Source: Escallonia rubra
Taxonomy: Eukaryota; Streptophyta; Magnoliopsida; Escalloniales; Escalloniaceae
DNA length: 64,000 nt
Direction: 5' to 3'
Assembly: GCA_033065855.1 (NCBI GenBank)
Contig: JAVXUO010002821.1
Span: forward strand, 1 to 64,000
The position numbers were made by a program, and so were the translations under genes. Position 1 is the first letter of the stretch. Each line of letters begins with the position of its first letter. The notes under the pieces are model-generated. The model ran no database searches. It saw nothing but the letters and a program-made list of their open reading frames with translations, and was not told where the DNA came from. Of the stretch, positions 46,611-57,312 are shown in pieces.

Positions 46611-49600
46611 GTCCAACACTCCAACACTTGAAGGGGAAAAGGAACATGGAGAAAAAGCTCACCTGAGACTCGAGATAGACCAGCAATGGAGAAGAGGACC
46701 AGCAGAGCAGCTGCGACTGGACGGCGACGGGTTCTGCGACTGGACTGGACGGCGACGGGAGAATGTGTGAGAGCTTTGGTCTGGATCTGGAATTGCGACG
46801 TGAATAAGCAGATTTTGGGGTTTATGTTAAAGAGCAATCGACGGCCATGGTGAAGCCACGAAGTCCAATCCAACGGCTAAAAGATCTGCGCCTGGCTGTG
46901 CGCCTCCACCACCGCGTCGCGCCTGGCGCCCAGGCGCCTAGGCTCAATGGGCGCGCGCCTTCTTGAACGCGCCGCGCCTAGGCCTAGGTGAGGCGCTAAG
47001 TGGGAGCCTGGGCGCGCGCCTTGCGCCTAGGCGCGCGCCTTGCGCCTGGGCGCGCGCCTTGCGCCTAGGCGCGCGCCTTTTATAACACTGGTACTGTCTT
47101 AAATTATTTTCGACTGGTAGTGGTAATGGACATCTTAACAGGCATTACCCTCAGTGTGCACCTCGACAAGGCCACGTCGAACCTACCCAGACGCAGTTAT
47201 CTTTTGACGGTAAGTTATTTGTTTATAATCAGTGAGAGCAAAGAGACGGTCTCGCTGAATTTGTTATTCATGATGAACAAGCCTTTTCTTTTGCCGATAA
47301 TCCTAAGTACTCTAGATATATGAACACATACGTCCAACCTTTGTACAAAAAGGTTACTAGAAACACAACTAGATCCGATGCACTCCGACAGTACAAGGCT
47401 GCTAAAGCACGCCTTATCGATTATTTGGATAAATTTGACGGTAAAGTTAGTCTTACTTCTGATATTTGGCAATCTCCTTATACTTTTGTTAGTTATTCTT
47501 GTGTGACCGCTCATTGGATTGATGCAGATTGGGTTATGCACAAGAGAATCATCGCTTTCGAGCACTTCCCTTATCCGCACGATGGAATGAACATTGTTAT
47601 TCTTATATTAAAAGCATGCACCACATTTAAAATTAAGGATAAGATTATGAGTGTTAGTTTTGATAATGCTTCTAATAATAAAGCTGTTATTGCAGCTTTA
47701 AAGGAGACGCTTCAACCTGTACTTCATGGTGAATTATTTCATGTTCACTGTGTTTGTCACATTATTAATTTAATTGTTCAAGATGGTTTAGCTGCTGCAG
47801 GAGATATTCTGCTCAAAATGAGGGGTATGACAGCGTATGTTAATGGCTCGAGTTTGAGAACACAACAATTTAAAACGTTGTGTGTTCAATATAATATGCC
47901 TCGCAGGAGAGCAGTTACAGATGTGGTCCACAGGTGGAACTCTACATACCACATGCTTTTACACATTCTGGCATACCGAGAAGTCTACACGCATTTTTTA
48001 CTAACCCAGTTTCCAGCCGGCTTGCCAACTCAAGAGGAATGGCAGATGGCCACATACCTAGCTAAATTTTTGGAGGTATTCTACACGTCTACCAATTTAT
48101 TATCTGGTACGTACTATCTCACCTCTCCTCTCGCTGTAATAGAAATTCTGAAGATGGCTACAATGTTAACAAAATGGAGATATATAGGACCCTTTAGGGA
48201 AATAGTACAAGTGATGGATAAAAAATTTAATAAATATTGGAGTAAACTGCCTGCTATTTTTACTGTGGCTACTTGTTTAGATCCTAGGTTAAAGTTGCAT
48301 GGCGTGAACGCCTCGATACAAGAGATATCGAAATTAATGCGCTACACAGCAAAGGACACAACCTTGCTCACAGCAAAAGTGAGCAAGAGGTTTGAGGACT
48401 TGTTCAACCTCTTTCGTAATTCTGCTGACGTGCGCGGGCGAGCTACATCATCATCCACTGCTGAGAGGTATTATGCGCCATACCTTCAAGGCTTTGAACA
48501 TCTAGGAGCAAGACAACTACCAGGTGAAGGTACTTTTAATTCGGGAGGTTCGTATAATTTTTCCTCTTTTAATGAGATTGGTGTATATATAAATACTGAT
48601 CATTATTCTGATTTATCAAGGCAAGAACAGGTTAATTTTAATTTGTTAAATTTTTGGAAACAAAATCAAAACATGTATAAAACTTTATCCCAAATTGCAC
48701 GGGATGTACTGCCAGTGCAAGCCTCCACGGTTGCTTCAGAGTCGGCATTTTCAGCAAGCGGGAGGGTTTTGGATGACAGGAGGAGTCGTCTTAACCCCGA
48801 GTCGCTCGAGCTATGTGTATGTTGGAAGGATTATCTTGATGCGAATTACCGCGAGCAAGATAAACCGATTGATGATAGGAAGAGCAGTGACTCGGATATT
48901 GAAATATTTCTGGATGATTAGGTAATTTGTTTTTATTTTCCTATTTTGATCCTTTTGGTTGACGCTGCAGATTTCTTGATCTTTGATTGCTGATATTTTG
49001 GATAGACATGCATTATTATTTTGATTGTTAGAGTTTTAAGAATAAATTTTTTCACAAAATATACTTTTTTACCATATATAAAAAATAAATTTTTACAAGC
49101 AAGATATATATTTTTCGTATATATAAAAAAATAGGTAACTTCGCCTATTTGTATACAAGCAGCCGGTCCAAGCCCGGATAAAAGGAGGAGGGCCTATGAA
49201 CACATTTATTATTTTTCTATATAAATTGTTATGTGTTAAGATTTTATTAATAAAGCTCACCAAGAAGAGTATGAAAATGTTTAACATATAATAAAAAATA
49301 TAATGGCTAACAAATATTATTATTATATACATACATACATATGTATATTACTTATAATGAAATAAAAGGATAAAGATTAGGTTCGTTCAATTGTGAATAT
49401 TGCCTAGAGATGAAATTTAAAATTGAATAACAAGAAGAAAAAAAAAAAGGGCCCGGGCCCGGCCCAAGCCCGGCCCTAGATATTGGGCCTAGGGCCAGGG
49501 CCTGGACTGGGCCTAGGTTTCCCTTCGGCAGGCCCGGCTCGGCCCGGCCCGGTTGGCAGCCCCACTGGCCCGGCCCCACAGCAAGCCGATGGGCTTGGGC

Positions 49601-49646
49601 TGGGCCGGCCCAAGCCCGGCCCTTTGACATCTCTAATCAGACGTAA

Positions 49647-52600
49647 TCTATATAATATATAATAAGCGAAGCGAAAAAAGTATTGATAATTTCTTTACGC
49701 GATACGTCATCGCTTCTTTTTATGACACGTCATCAGATCCTTATTTTAAGATTAATTAACTTCTATATTAGTAAGTCTTATTTTATTTAAAAACAAATTG
49801 TAATCATTCTAAAATTCTACCTAAATCAATATACTAATCTATTAAAACTTCTTTTTGACAATTATGTCCTTGAAATTCAAAAACTAATTCTAATTATGTC
49901 GTTGAAATTCAAAAACTAATTCTAATCATTCTAAAACTCAATCTTATCATTATACTAACTTATTAGGACTTAATATTGGTTATTGTATCTTCAAAATTAC
50001 TATCTAATATGAGTATAAAAACTCATATATATAAAAAATCGAAAATAATACTTTTGATTCAAAAAAAAAAATCCATTTAAAAAATAATTCTAATCATTTT
50101 AAAACTCTACCTAATCAATATACTAATTTATTAAGACTTCATTTTGACATTTATGTCCTTAAAAGTGTTTTCTAATATAAAAATTAAAATCTATAGACCC
50201 AAAAAATAACTTATGAGATATAGAATAAAAACGTGATCTAATAAATAATTTAAATTTTGATATGATCCTTATTTTTATATCTAATTAATTTTGCAGGAGT
50301 AATGAGGGTTTTTGTAAGCCTTATGTAATTCAAAAATTAATTCCAATCATTCTAAAACTCAACCTAATCATTATACTAACCTATTAAGACTTAACTATTG
50401 TATCTTCAAACCCACTCTAATATGGATATAAAAACTAGAATATTTTTGGTATAGAAGAAAAATTAATGTTACAATTAAGATTAAATAACTTTTGAGACTT
50501 AGAAAAAAAAAATTAATAACCTATTGATTTGAATTTTTATAGGTACCTTATTTTTATATTTGATTAATTTAGCAAGAATAATGAGGATTGTATAATTTAT
50601 AAATTAATTCTAGACATTTTAAAACTAACATAATCAATACGCTAACTTATTATGACTTAAATTTGATTATTGTATTCTTAAAACCAGTCTTTAATGTGAA
50701 TATAAAAATTCTTATATAGAAAAAACAAAAATAACATATTACATTTAGAAGGAATAAAAATGACGATAATCATCGTCAAAATTGAATAATGTGATATACA
50801 GATTTAATAAACAAATTATAAGTTGGCATTTTTACGTACTAGGCTTTAATTTGCCTACAATTTATTAATTAAAAATTTGTGATATAATTGTCCTGATATT
50901 TGTTAACCTTATAAATCTAGAAAATTAATTGTATAACGTTTAAACTCTATACTGCAAATATATATATTTACGTACTAGGCTTTAATTTGACTATTAAAAC
51001 CTTGATTAGATTATCATGCAATTCTTGCGTAATATTTGCATACGCAAATATGTTTGTTTTAGTTCATTTGAACTTTAAGTTGAACGAATAATGAGCAGAT
51101 TGTGTTACAGTACCGCTTTACAATATAAAAGAAAGCTTAAAGAACGTACAAATCTAGCGACGATAATGTAATACAATCTACTTAATATTGTTCTTTAAAC
51201 ATACAATTCCAAGGAACTAAAGCAAGCATATATACTTTTGTAAATATTTTGCAACAATCGCATGTCCATCTAATCAAGACTGTAATTTTAAATGTACATG
51301 ATCATCTATTAGATATCATGTTTGTATTTTAATAAGTTGGTGATGTCATGAAATAATGATTCATGAAGAAGATAAGAATGAACTATAACATTTACGACTC
51401 TAAAGATAAAGAATTCTTAACCTAACTTTTCAAACTAAGAGACTTGGTTTTGAAAGGTTACAGGTTGGACTACTAAAAGAACTTAATAATAATATAGTCT
51501 TGACAAGTTATTACTTGAAACTGTTGCAAATAAAGTATTAAATTGTTTTACTAACAATTATAGTTTTAGCATAAGTAGATTTTTTTTTCATAGGATGTTA
51601 ATCTCTTTTTGTTTCTTGAAATGTGGTATGCATTGATACACTTTTAGTAAATTTTAAAATATTTTACTAACTTACTCGAGCTTGACTCGTATCCTGAACT
51701 ATAATATCTAATAACTGAGGCGATAAATGCAACGATAGCTCGTGACACCTCATTGCATTGTGTTTTTAACATAATAAGAGTTAAAAAAAATTAATGTTAA
51801 ACAAATTAATGTTGCTAAAGATCTCCAAACATTATTTTAAATGGGGCCATTAGTTTTGCAAGTAATTAAATCGGTAAGTATATAGTAAACATTTAAATAA
51901 TAAGCCTTATGCAATTCGAAAATCAATTCGAAACATTCAAAAATTTCTAACAAATATATTAACCTATTATTACTTTATTTAAATATTATAAATTGAAAAA
52001 TCTCTCTAACATGAAATTTTATCATGTAAAACAAAAATTACTTTAGAGTTTTATTTAATAAGACAAATAGGTTTTATTTCAAATTCATATTTAAGTTTTC
52101 TATATATTCAAATATGAATATAACTTGATAATTATGTTGGTGAAAAATTTTGGTCAGTAATTTGATTACTCTAAAGTTTTGCGCTATCCTATTTAGTCGC
52201 ATTGGTTAAATGCAAAAAATAACATATGTAGATTCTATATGAGATATATTAAAAAATATAGTATAAATTTAAATTCTTAATTATGTGAGCATTTCTTAAA
52301 TTCAACTAAAGTTTTGAACCAATTTTTTCATGGTACTTTTATTGTTAGTAATTAAACTCTTAAGCATTCTAAATCCTGCATTAGCAATATATATACCATT
52401 TATGATTTTATGTTAACTTTTATAATTCTGAATAGAATTGCATATAAAATATAAAAAGATATTAGTTATGTTGTGATGAATAAAGACTAAAACTTTTGAA
52501 AACCTTATTATATTCGAAGATAAATCTTACTTAGTAAGCATGCTTAATGTATATATTGTAAAATCTTAGTTAAATTTTGTTCAACAATTTCCTTACTACG

Positions 52601-53255
52601 AGGTTTTGAACTATCCTATATATATAGACATGGTGGTTAAACTTTTTAAACTTTATATAATTACCTCATGCACTCACTGATTACTATTTCTGTATACTTT
52701 GTTGGTAGATTTCATTTGCTTCTAAAAATACCACATCATCCTTAGTTAATTAGTTGTGTTGATTAACTTTTATAAATCACATGATATAAACAAATATATG
52801 GACCAAAATTTTCTCTATCACAATTAAATTAATATGTAATTAATCTTATGGGCAACCCGTTCAAAGGTACAAATTATTTTCATAAGATACTTATAAAAAT
52901 AATAAAAATGTCTTGTGTAATAGCAAATTGATCTCAATATATTCTCCGGATATTTTTACTAGCAGAATTTACTTTTTCTTTTTTTTGTGTACTAAATAAA
53001 CTTTTAATTTTTGTTCATCTATATAGTTACCAAATCAGAATTAGCAAATATGCACAAGGACATTGCTTATTGATATTTCACCAGAAGTTATTTTATTACA
53101 AGAAAGTTCAAGCTAAATATGAAAGTTACTATCTTTATGAAATAATTATAAAATTATATAGTTGTGCAAAATGTTTTATATTATGCATTTCAAAACTACT
53201 AAAATAAATTAATGTTAATAAAGCGTCTCGTGCTTGGCACGGGATTCTGGGCTAG
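49647..53255 (+). mobile_element. 3.6-kb non-autonomous Helitron
   Basis: The 5' end TCTATATAATATATAATAAG (49647) follows an A. The 3' end has a short hairpin cgtgc-ttg-gcacg (53228-53240) and finishes CTAG (53252-53255) before a T. These are the Helitron hallmarks (5' TC, hairpin, CTRR, A|T target). A nearby 30-bp host repeat gives an empty site that confirms both ends. The interior is very AT-rich, with repeated ctaatcattctaaaactca / tatactaacttattaagact words (49800-50700). It has no Rep/helicase coding, so it depends on a partner. Confidence 0.88.
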
Positions 53256-53301
53256 TTAATTATAAAGCGGGGAAATGAGACGTAGTTAATTATAAAGCGG
53301 G
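53256..53301. repeat. 30-bp host tandem repeat, one copy split by hAT and Helitron
   Basis: The intact copy reads gaaatgagacg, tagttaattata, aagcggg (53272-53301). The split copy is gaaatcagacg (with extra C's) before the hAT, taa between hAT and Helitron, and ttaattataaagcggg after the Helitron. The split copy therefore shows the same word order with the two transposons inserted 3 bp apart. Confidence 0.85.
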
Positions 53302-53880
53302 ACGAGATATCGTGGGCCAGATGGTTAGAGTTAATGAGTTGGAGGTTATTTTGTAACTAATAAACATTTAACACCTATTTAGTTCAAGAAAATGGAATTA
53401 GAGGTTTGGTAGATATAGAAGATGTCAATCAAATCCAAATACATTTAGTAAGATATACCTTTTACGTGGAGCTAATTGCGCTATGCCCATGGTTTTAAAT
53501 CCGGGAATGGGGAACGTGACCGTGACGGTCATGGTCGCAGTGTAACAATATCAGAATGATTGATTGTGAATCTTTCTTAATGTTAGTAAATGCTTAAAAG
53601 ATTAATCGCTAAAGTTTCGTGCTATGCACTGGAATAGTGTTAGTTAAAATCATGTGCTATACACGGAAATGATATTAATTAATTTGAAATGGAAGAATAG
53701 AGGTCATGGGATTGTTTGGTTAGAGTTCATAGGGTTGGAAGTAATTTTGTGGTCAATCAAAATTTAACACCTATTAGACTTATTTTAAAATTGTAAGAAT
53801 TCAAGATAATAAGATTTGAGGTTTGAAAGGCATAGAAAATACCAACCAAATCCAAATATATATAGTGTAGACGACTTTAA
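53302..53880. repeat. Duplicated flank with two more Helitron-like tails
   Basis: 53310-53460 and 53695-53875 are diverged copies (gttagagtt, aatttaacacctatt, caatcaaatccaaata words), about 390 bp apart. Between them, near 53613-53675, are two short hairpin words (cgtgctatgcactgg and tgtgctatacacgg), each followed by ttagtta/ttaatta. They resemble the true Helitron tail at 53228-53255 with decayed CTAG. A ccatggttttaaatcc word near 53488 also resembles a hAT terminus, without a partner. Confidence 0.6.
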
Positions 53881-54280
53881 AATATCTCATTTTTATTTTT
53901 TTAAAGTTTTGTTTAGATTTTTTGTTTGATGGCCAAAAACTTTTTTAGTTCTATAATAATTTTAAGCCAAGCGAGATTTATAATTAAGTCTATGTCAAAA
54001 TCTAAGAAAATCATTAATTATTTGGACGAAACTGCAAGGTAAATATAATTTCACATAACACTATTTTGAATAAGTAGCCTTCTAGAGTCAAGCTCCGTAG
54101 GGGTTTCCAACAAGCCACAAGTTTCTCACATGTAAGGAAAAGCTCATCAAGGCTGAACTTGGAGACATGATCTGCAGGATTCCAAAATTTGCAAGCTGCC
54201 CTACACAGACTCATGACCGCCTTCAGATGGAAACATCCATCCAAGTGAAGGAGTTTTACCTTTTTTAAATAATCAGAGAA
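53881..54280. other. Spacer with one unrecognised minus-strand frame
   Basis: A 76-codon minus-strand frame (54244-54014) starts MDGCFHLKAVMSLCRAAC. I do not recognise it, it has no neighbours of like kind, and it may be chance or a degraded exon. Confidence 0.3.
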
Positions 54281-54439
54281 GGATCATCGATCTCAAATTT
54301 ATCAGTGAGAATAGGAGTTGTTTGCCTCCCATAAAGGGTGTGTCTTGAATATAAACAGGGAGGCAAACAACTCCTATTCTCACTGATAAATTTGAGATCG
54401 ATGATCCATAAAAGGTGTGTCTTGAATATAAACAGGGAG
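54281..54439. repeat. Perfect 50-bp inverted repeat with directly repeated loop
   Basis: Arms 54281-54330 and 54358-54407 are exact reverse complements over all 50 bases. The 27-bp loop starts ataaagggtgtgtcttg. The loop plus the start of the right arm (54331-54362) is repeated at 54408-54439 with one difference. The order is arm, loop, inverted arm, loop. A transcript would form a fully paired 50-bp stem. Confidence 0.95.
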
Positions 54440-55388
54440 AAAACCCTAACTTGTATAGACGTATGATTGAAAATTTAAATTTTAAAAAAAAACTTATAGG
54501 ACGAACCGAACAGTTTCCCTCTTTTATCTTTCTTTGCAAGAAATTCCTTTCTAACTAACCGTCCGACTTTACCATAAAAATTCCTTTTTGATGAACGTGT
54601 CAGTTTTATGTCCGAAACCAAAAAATTCAAGTACTCTTAGGACTTAGTCAGTGTTGAGTGGATTTTGGGAGGACTGGCCTATTTGCAAGCCAAACCCTAT
54701 ACCTATTCTCAACATAATCCAACTCCAATTTTTTCCCACAGCTGTTTTTCTTTATGTGCAATGTGTGTGCATGTACATCAAAACAAAGAGACTTTTCTTT
54801 CTGTGGTTGACTTGTCAGCAGGAGGAAAGGTGGTGGGCTCGTTGGTGGTGGTGGTGGCGGCCGTGGTCATGATCGGTGGTGGTAGAAAACTCGTGGCATT
54901 TGAGCATATATATATTTTTTTGTTCTTCTTGAACGAATTATTTGGTTAATCATCAAAAAACCATTACAATAATTTATTGAGGATGCATTTGCATTTCTGA
55001 AAATTGGCAGACAGTGATGGAGAGTGGAGGCCGAAGATGGAGGCCGGCAGTGGAGAGTTGCAGTGTATGAAAAAAAAAGAATAGAAGGATCACAAAGGAT
55101 TTTAATTAAGACACCTCAAAACTACGTAGTTTTTGTCGCTGGCCTTAGGCAAGTTGCTTAAGGCTAGCAACATATTCGTTTTCCCATATATATATATATG
55201 GATGGAGCTGATAAAATGATAGCGCTAGAAACTTAACCCAAGTTGCTAGCGCGATCTGGCTGTCCACGGGCGAGAATGGACGGCCAGATCGTGCGCCACA
55301 ACAGCGAATTTTTTCACCCTCCGCTACAATATGTAGCGGACGGCCAAACAGCGCTAGCAACTTGCTAGCGCTATCAACGGATTAGCTT

Positions 55389-55390
<2 letters not shown>
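54440..55390. other. Gene-less spacer before the viral locus
   Basis: No gene is recognised. A GTGGTGG-rich patch lies at 54825-54895. The words gctagcgc / agcgctag recur at about 55220, 55243, 55350 and 55364, and tccgctac/gtagcgga form a small inverted pair near 55319-55340. Confidence 0.45.

Positions 55391-55452
<62 letters not shown>
55391..55452. repeat. (AT)n microsatellite, left border of viral locus
   Basis: About 31 uninterrupted AT units directly abut the first viral sequence. With the long TA-rich tract at 62955-63607 it brackets the whole caulimovirid insertion. Confidence 0.95.
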
Positions 55453-55457
<5 letters not shown>

Positions 55458-55465
55458 GTATCAAA

Positions 55466-56712
55466 AGTCAGGCAAAGGACTTCTACCTCGTCCTAACAGA
55501 TACAATTTGAGGAAATCAATTGGTTCTTCTTCCTCACAACCCAGTCGAGAAGCAATGCTTGGTAAATTTGAGAATTCTGGCTATAATGCTCATGCCCATT
55601 GTCCTGATATCATCCAAATTGAGGATGAGGAACAAGATCTCTCACCAATTGAGGTAGCAAATAATTATCTTACCAATGGTTGGGCCTACCCCCAGAAGGC
55701 CTCCGGTAAATCCAGAGACTACTACGAAGAAATTCTTCGTTTGACAAAATCAGCCGTCTTTACTCATAATTTTGAGAAACCTCCTCGTCATTCTTCCAGT
55801 AATATTGAACTTCCATTTCAATTCTCAAAAATAGAAATCCTAAAGTTCATCACCAAAAGGCAATGGGGAATTGACCCCACCAGAATTAGAGAACTTCCAC
55901 CTCACTTCTCCCCTCGCCATTACAATTATTTTGACTACATTGATGCTTGGAACCACGTCCTCCTTTACCAAAACCCAAGCCAGAAACATTCTTGGTTTAT
56001 TTTCTTTTCCCGCAATTTTGATGGAAATTTTCCAAATTGGATTAATAATTGGTGGCTGAATTATGGACCAGATTTTGAGGAATGGCCCTCCACTCAGGTA
56101 ACCGAAGCATATCAATTATATGCCCCTATGGTTAAAGGATTATCTAAATTACAGTTCATGGCAGACTTCGGTATCCCTTGGATTTTATGCTGGCAATACG
56201 CCATCCAGAAAAGCACCAATTCCTCACTTGAATATCCACCAACTCTGGTACGACAATTTGGGTCAAAATGGTGGCCTAAGTTCGATGATAGTCATTGCAA
56301 CATCGAAGCAGTCACAGAAATATTTCCTACCTTAAAGGCTGCTAGTACTAAATGGAAATCTTATCCCAAAACAAAGTCTCATGCTCTCCACTGTGAAGCA
56401 GAATTTTCCAAAAGGAAAAATGAAATTCTTGGTCGCCTCAGCAAAGAAAAACCTTTCCTAAATAAAAGGGAATTACTACAGGTTGTTACTTTTGAAATGT
56501 TGAAAATGAGTGAAGAAGACTATAATGCTGATTCTGACAATTCTGCCAACAGTACCAAAGAGTCTAGCTCTGGGAAAGAAGGTTCTGACGAGCCTATAAC
56601 AGACAATATGTCTACTGGACCAACGATAGACAATATGTCTACCAAGAGTGATACTCAGATATCTACAAAAAATTTAAAATTGAAACAAGTGGAGCACTTC
56701 CCTCCTTTGTGA
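55466..56712 (+). pseudogene. Caulimovirid downstream ORF (ORF4), start missing
   Basis: The open frame is about 415 codons long and ends TGA at 56710-56712. It lacks the first few codons, including the ATG, compared with the second copy. It has no motif of known function that I can name. Visible traits are a Trp-rich centre (SWFIFFSRNFDGNFPNW, INNWWLNYGPDFEEW, GIPWILCWQYAIQ), a basic segment near 56340-56420 and a Ser/Glu-rich C-terminus. In position and composition it resembles the second, unknown-function ORF of florendovirus-like endogenous caulimovirids. A translational transactivator role is possible but not shown. Confidence 0.7.
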
Positions 56713-56779
56713 AACAAAGCATAATGCTATTGACCAATAATACATGCTACTTTACCAAAAGCATGAATAATTATCACTC

Positions 56780-57156
56780 TATGAAAAGCAACACCTATGA
56801 CGCATAATACATGCATGTTACTCTGACATATTGCTTTATGAAAAGCAACAACTATGACGCATAATACATGCATGTTACTCTGACATATTGCTTTATGAAA
56901 AAGCAAAAGCTGGCTGAATATATGCTTTTTCTTTCTTTAAAGTTGACAAGAGGTCTGAACGACTCCATCCTTATCCAGGACACGCAACCTTTTGTCGGTT
57001 ACCAGTGTTACTTTTGTTAGTAACCAGGGTTTATGTTTAACCCCTCTTTCTTTTTTTGGCCTATTTATATCCTCCTTCTGTGTAAGGAGAAGGCACGAAA
57101 AAAATTTAGAGAGTATATCTCAGATAGCTCTAAGTGTGATCTCATATAGTTCTATA
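56780..57156 (+). promoter_or_regulatory. Caulimovirid intergenic region and pregenomic promoter
   Basis: Two 57-bp tandem units (about 56780-56836 and 56837-56893) each contain TGACGC (56798-56803 and 56855-56860), like the as-1 TGACG elements of caulimovirus promoters. A TATA box, ctatttatatcc, lies at about 57061-57072, followed by the leader start (tgtgtaaggagaaggc). The leader is cut at about 57156, where the inverted fragment begins. Transcription from it would run into the antisense strand of the second fragment. Confidence 0.75.
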
Positions 57157-57312
57157 ATGGGCATGAGCATTATAGCCAGAATTCTCAAATTTACCAAGCA
57201 TTGCTTCTCGAATGGGCTGTGAGGAAGAAGAACCAATTGATTTCCTCAAATTGTATCTGTTAGGACGAGGTAGGAGTCCTTTGCCTGACTTTTGAGTCCG
57301 AGGGGGAGTCAT
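57142..57312 (-). pseudogene. 5' stub of caulimovirid ORF4
   Basis: The ATG at 57312-57310 overlaps the polymerase stop TGA (57311-57309) as ATGA, the stop-restart arrangement common in caulimovirids. The frame matches the plus-strand ORF4 for about 50 codons. It then leaves viral homology at the inversion junction (about 57156) and stops at 57142. Confidence 0.85.

Larger units (their letters stand above)
43381..47090 (-). mobile_element. 3.7-kb hAT transposon nested in the outer hAT's BED finger
   Basis: A perfect 8-bp target-site duplication GTACTGTC lies at 43373-43380 and 47091-47098. TIRs cagtgttgttaaaggcgc and (inverted) cagtgttataaaaggcgc agree at 16 of 18 positions. Subterminal regions are packed with palindromic GGCGCGCGCC and GCGCCTAGGCGC words (43395-43475 and 46895-47080), likely transposase-binding sites. 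It carries a four-exon transposase on the minus strand. Perfect duplication and near-intact coding suggest a recent insertion. Confidence 0.95.
42927..48921 (+). pseudogene. Outer hAT transposase, split by a nested hAT, two nonsense codons
   Basis: The N-terminal part starts at ATG 42927. It is proline/serine-rich and reaches the BED zinc finger (NHFDVVTVDD, ARCKYC) at 43321-43380. The guest hAT follows at 43381-47090. After it the finger resumes in the same phase (GSGNGHLNRHYPQC), leading into a long open frame 47320-48921. That frame has the hAT catalytic regions (SLTSDIWQS, SFDNASNN, FHVHCVCHIINLIV) and the C-terminal dimerisation domain (STVASESAFSASGRV, SLELCVCWKDYL). Two stops remain outside the guest: TGA at 43320-43322, where the finger's tryptophan is expected, and TGA at 47233-47235. 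The 3718-bp guest plus duplication shifts the raw phase by one, yet both sides align when it is removed. So it was intact at insertion or nearly so. Confidence 0.9.
42068..49635 (+). mobile_element. 7.6-kb hAT (Ac-like) transposon upstream of METTL21
   Basis: TIRs are tagagatgtcaaa at 42068 and its exact inverse ending at 49635. Both are followed by subterminal GGCCCGGCC-rich arrays (42080-42280 and 49450-49625). The right target-site duplication is ATCAGACG (49636-49643). The left copy is the same word with six extra C's inserted before the final G (42054-42067). The element encodes an Ac-like transposase on the plus strand and carries a second hAT inside that gene. Its own length without the guest is about 3.85 kb. 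Confidence 0.92.
55453..57156 (+). mobile_element. Endogenous caulimovirid fragment, plus orientation (ORF4 and promoter)
   Basis: This fragment holds the viral downstream ORF, its 3' intergenic region and the promoter/leader that would precede the movement-protein gene. The first 150 bp (about 55461-55606) are repeated in inverted orientation at about 57157-57305, where the second fragment begins. The fragment starts a few codons into the ORF, immediately after the AT microsatellite. It lacks movement, coat and polymerase genes. Confidence 0.85.

Noticed and set aside
55456-55467. tggtatcaaaag as a tRNA-Met primer site of the virus
   Set aside because: It matches the primer site only in its first eight bases. 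It spans the junction of the AT repeat with ORF4 sequence, so the likeness is probably chance.
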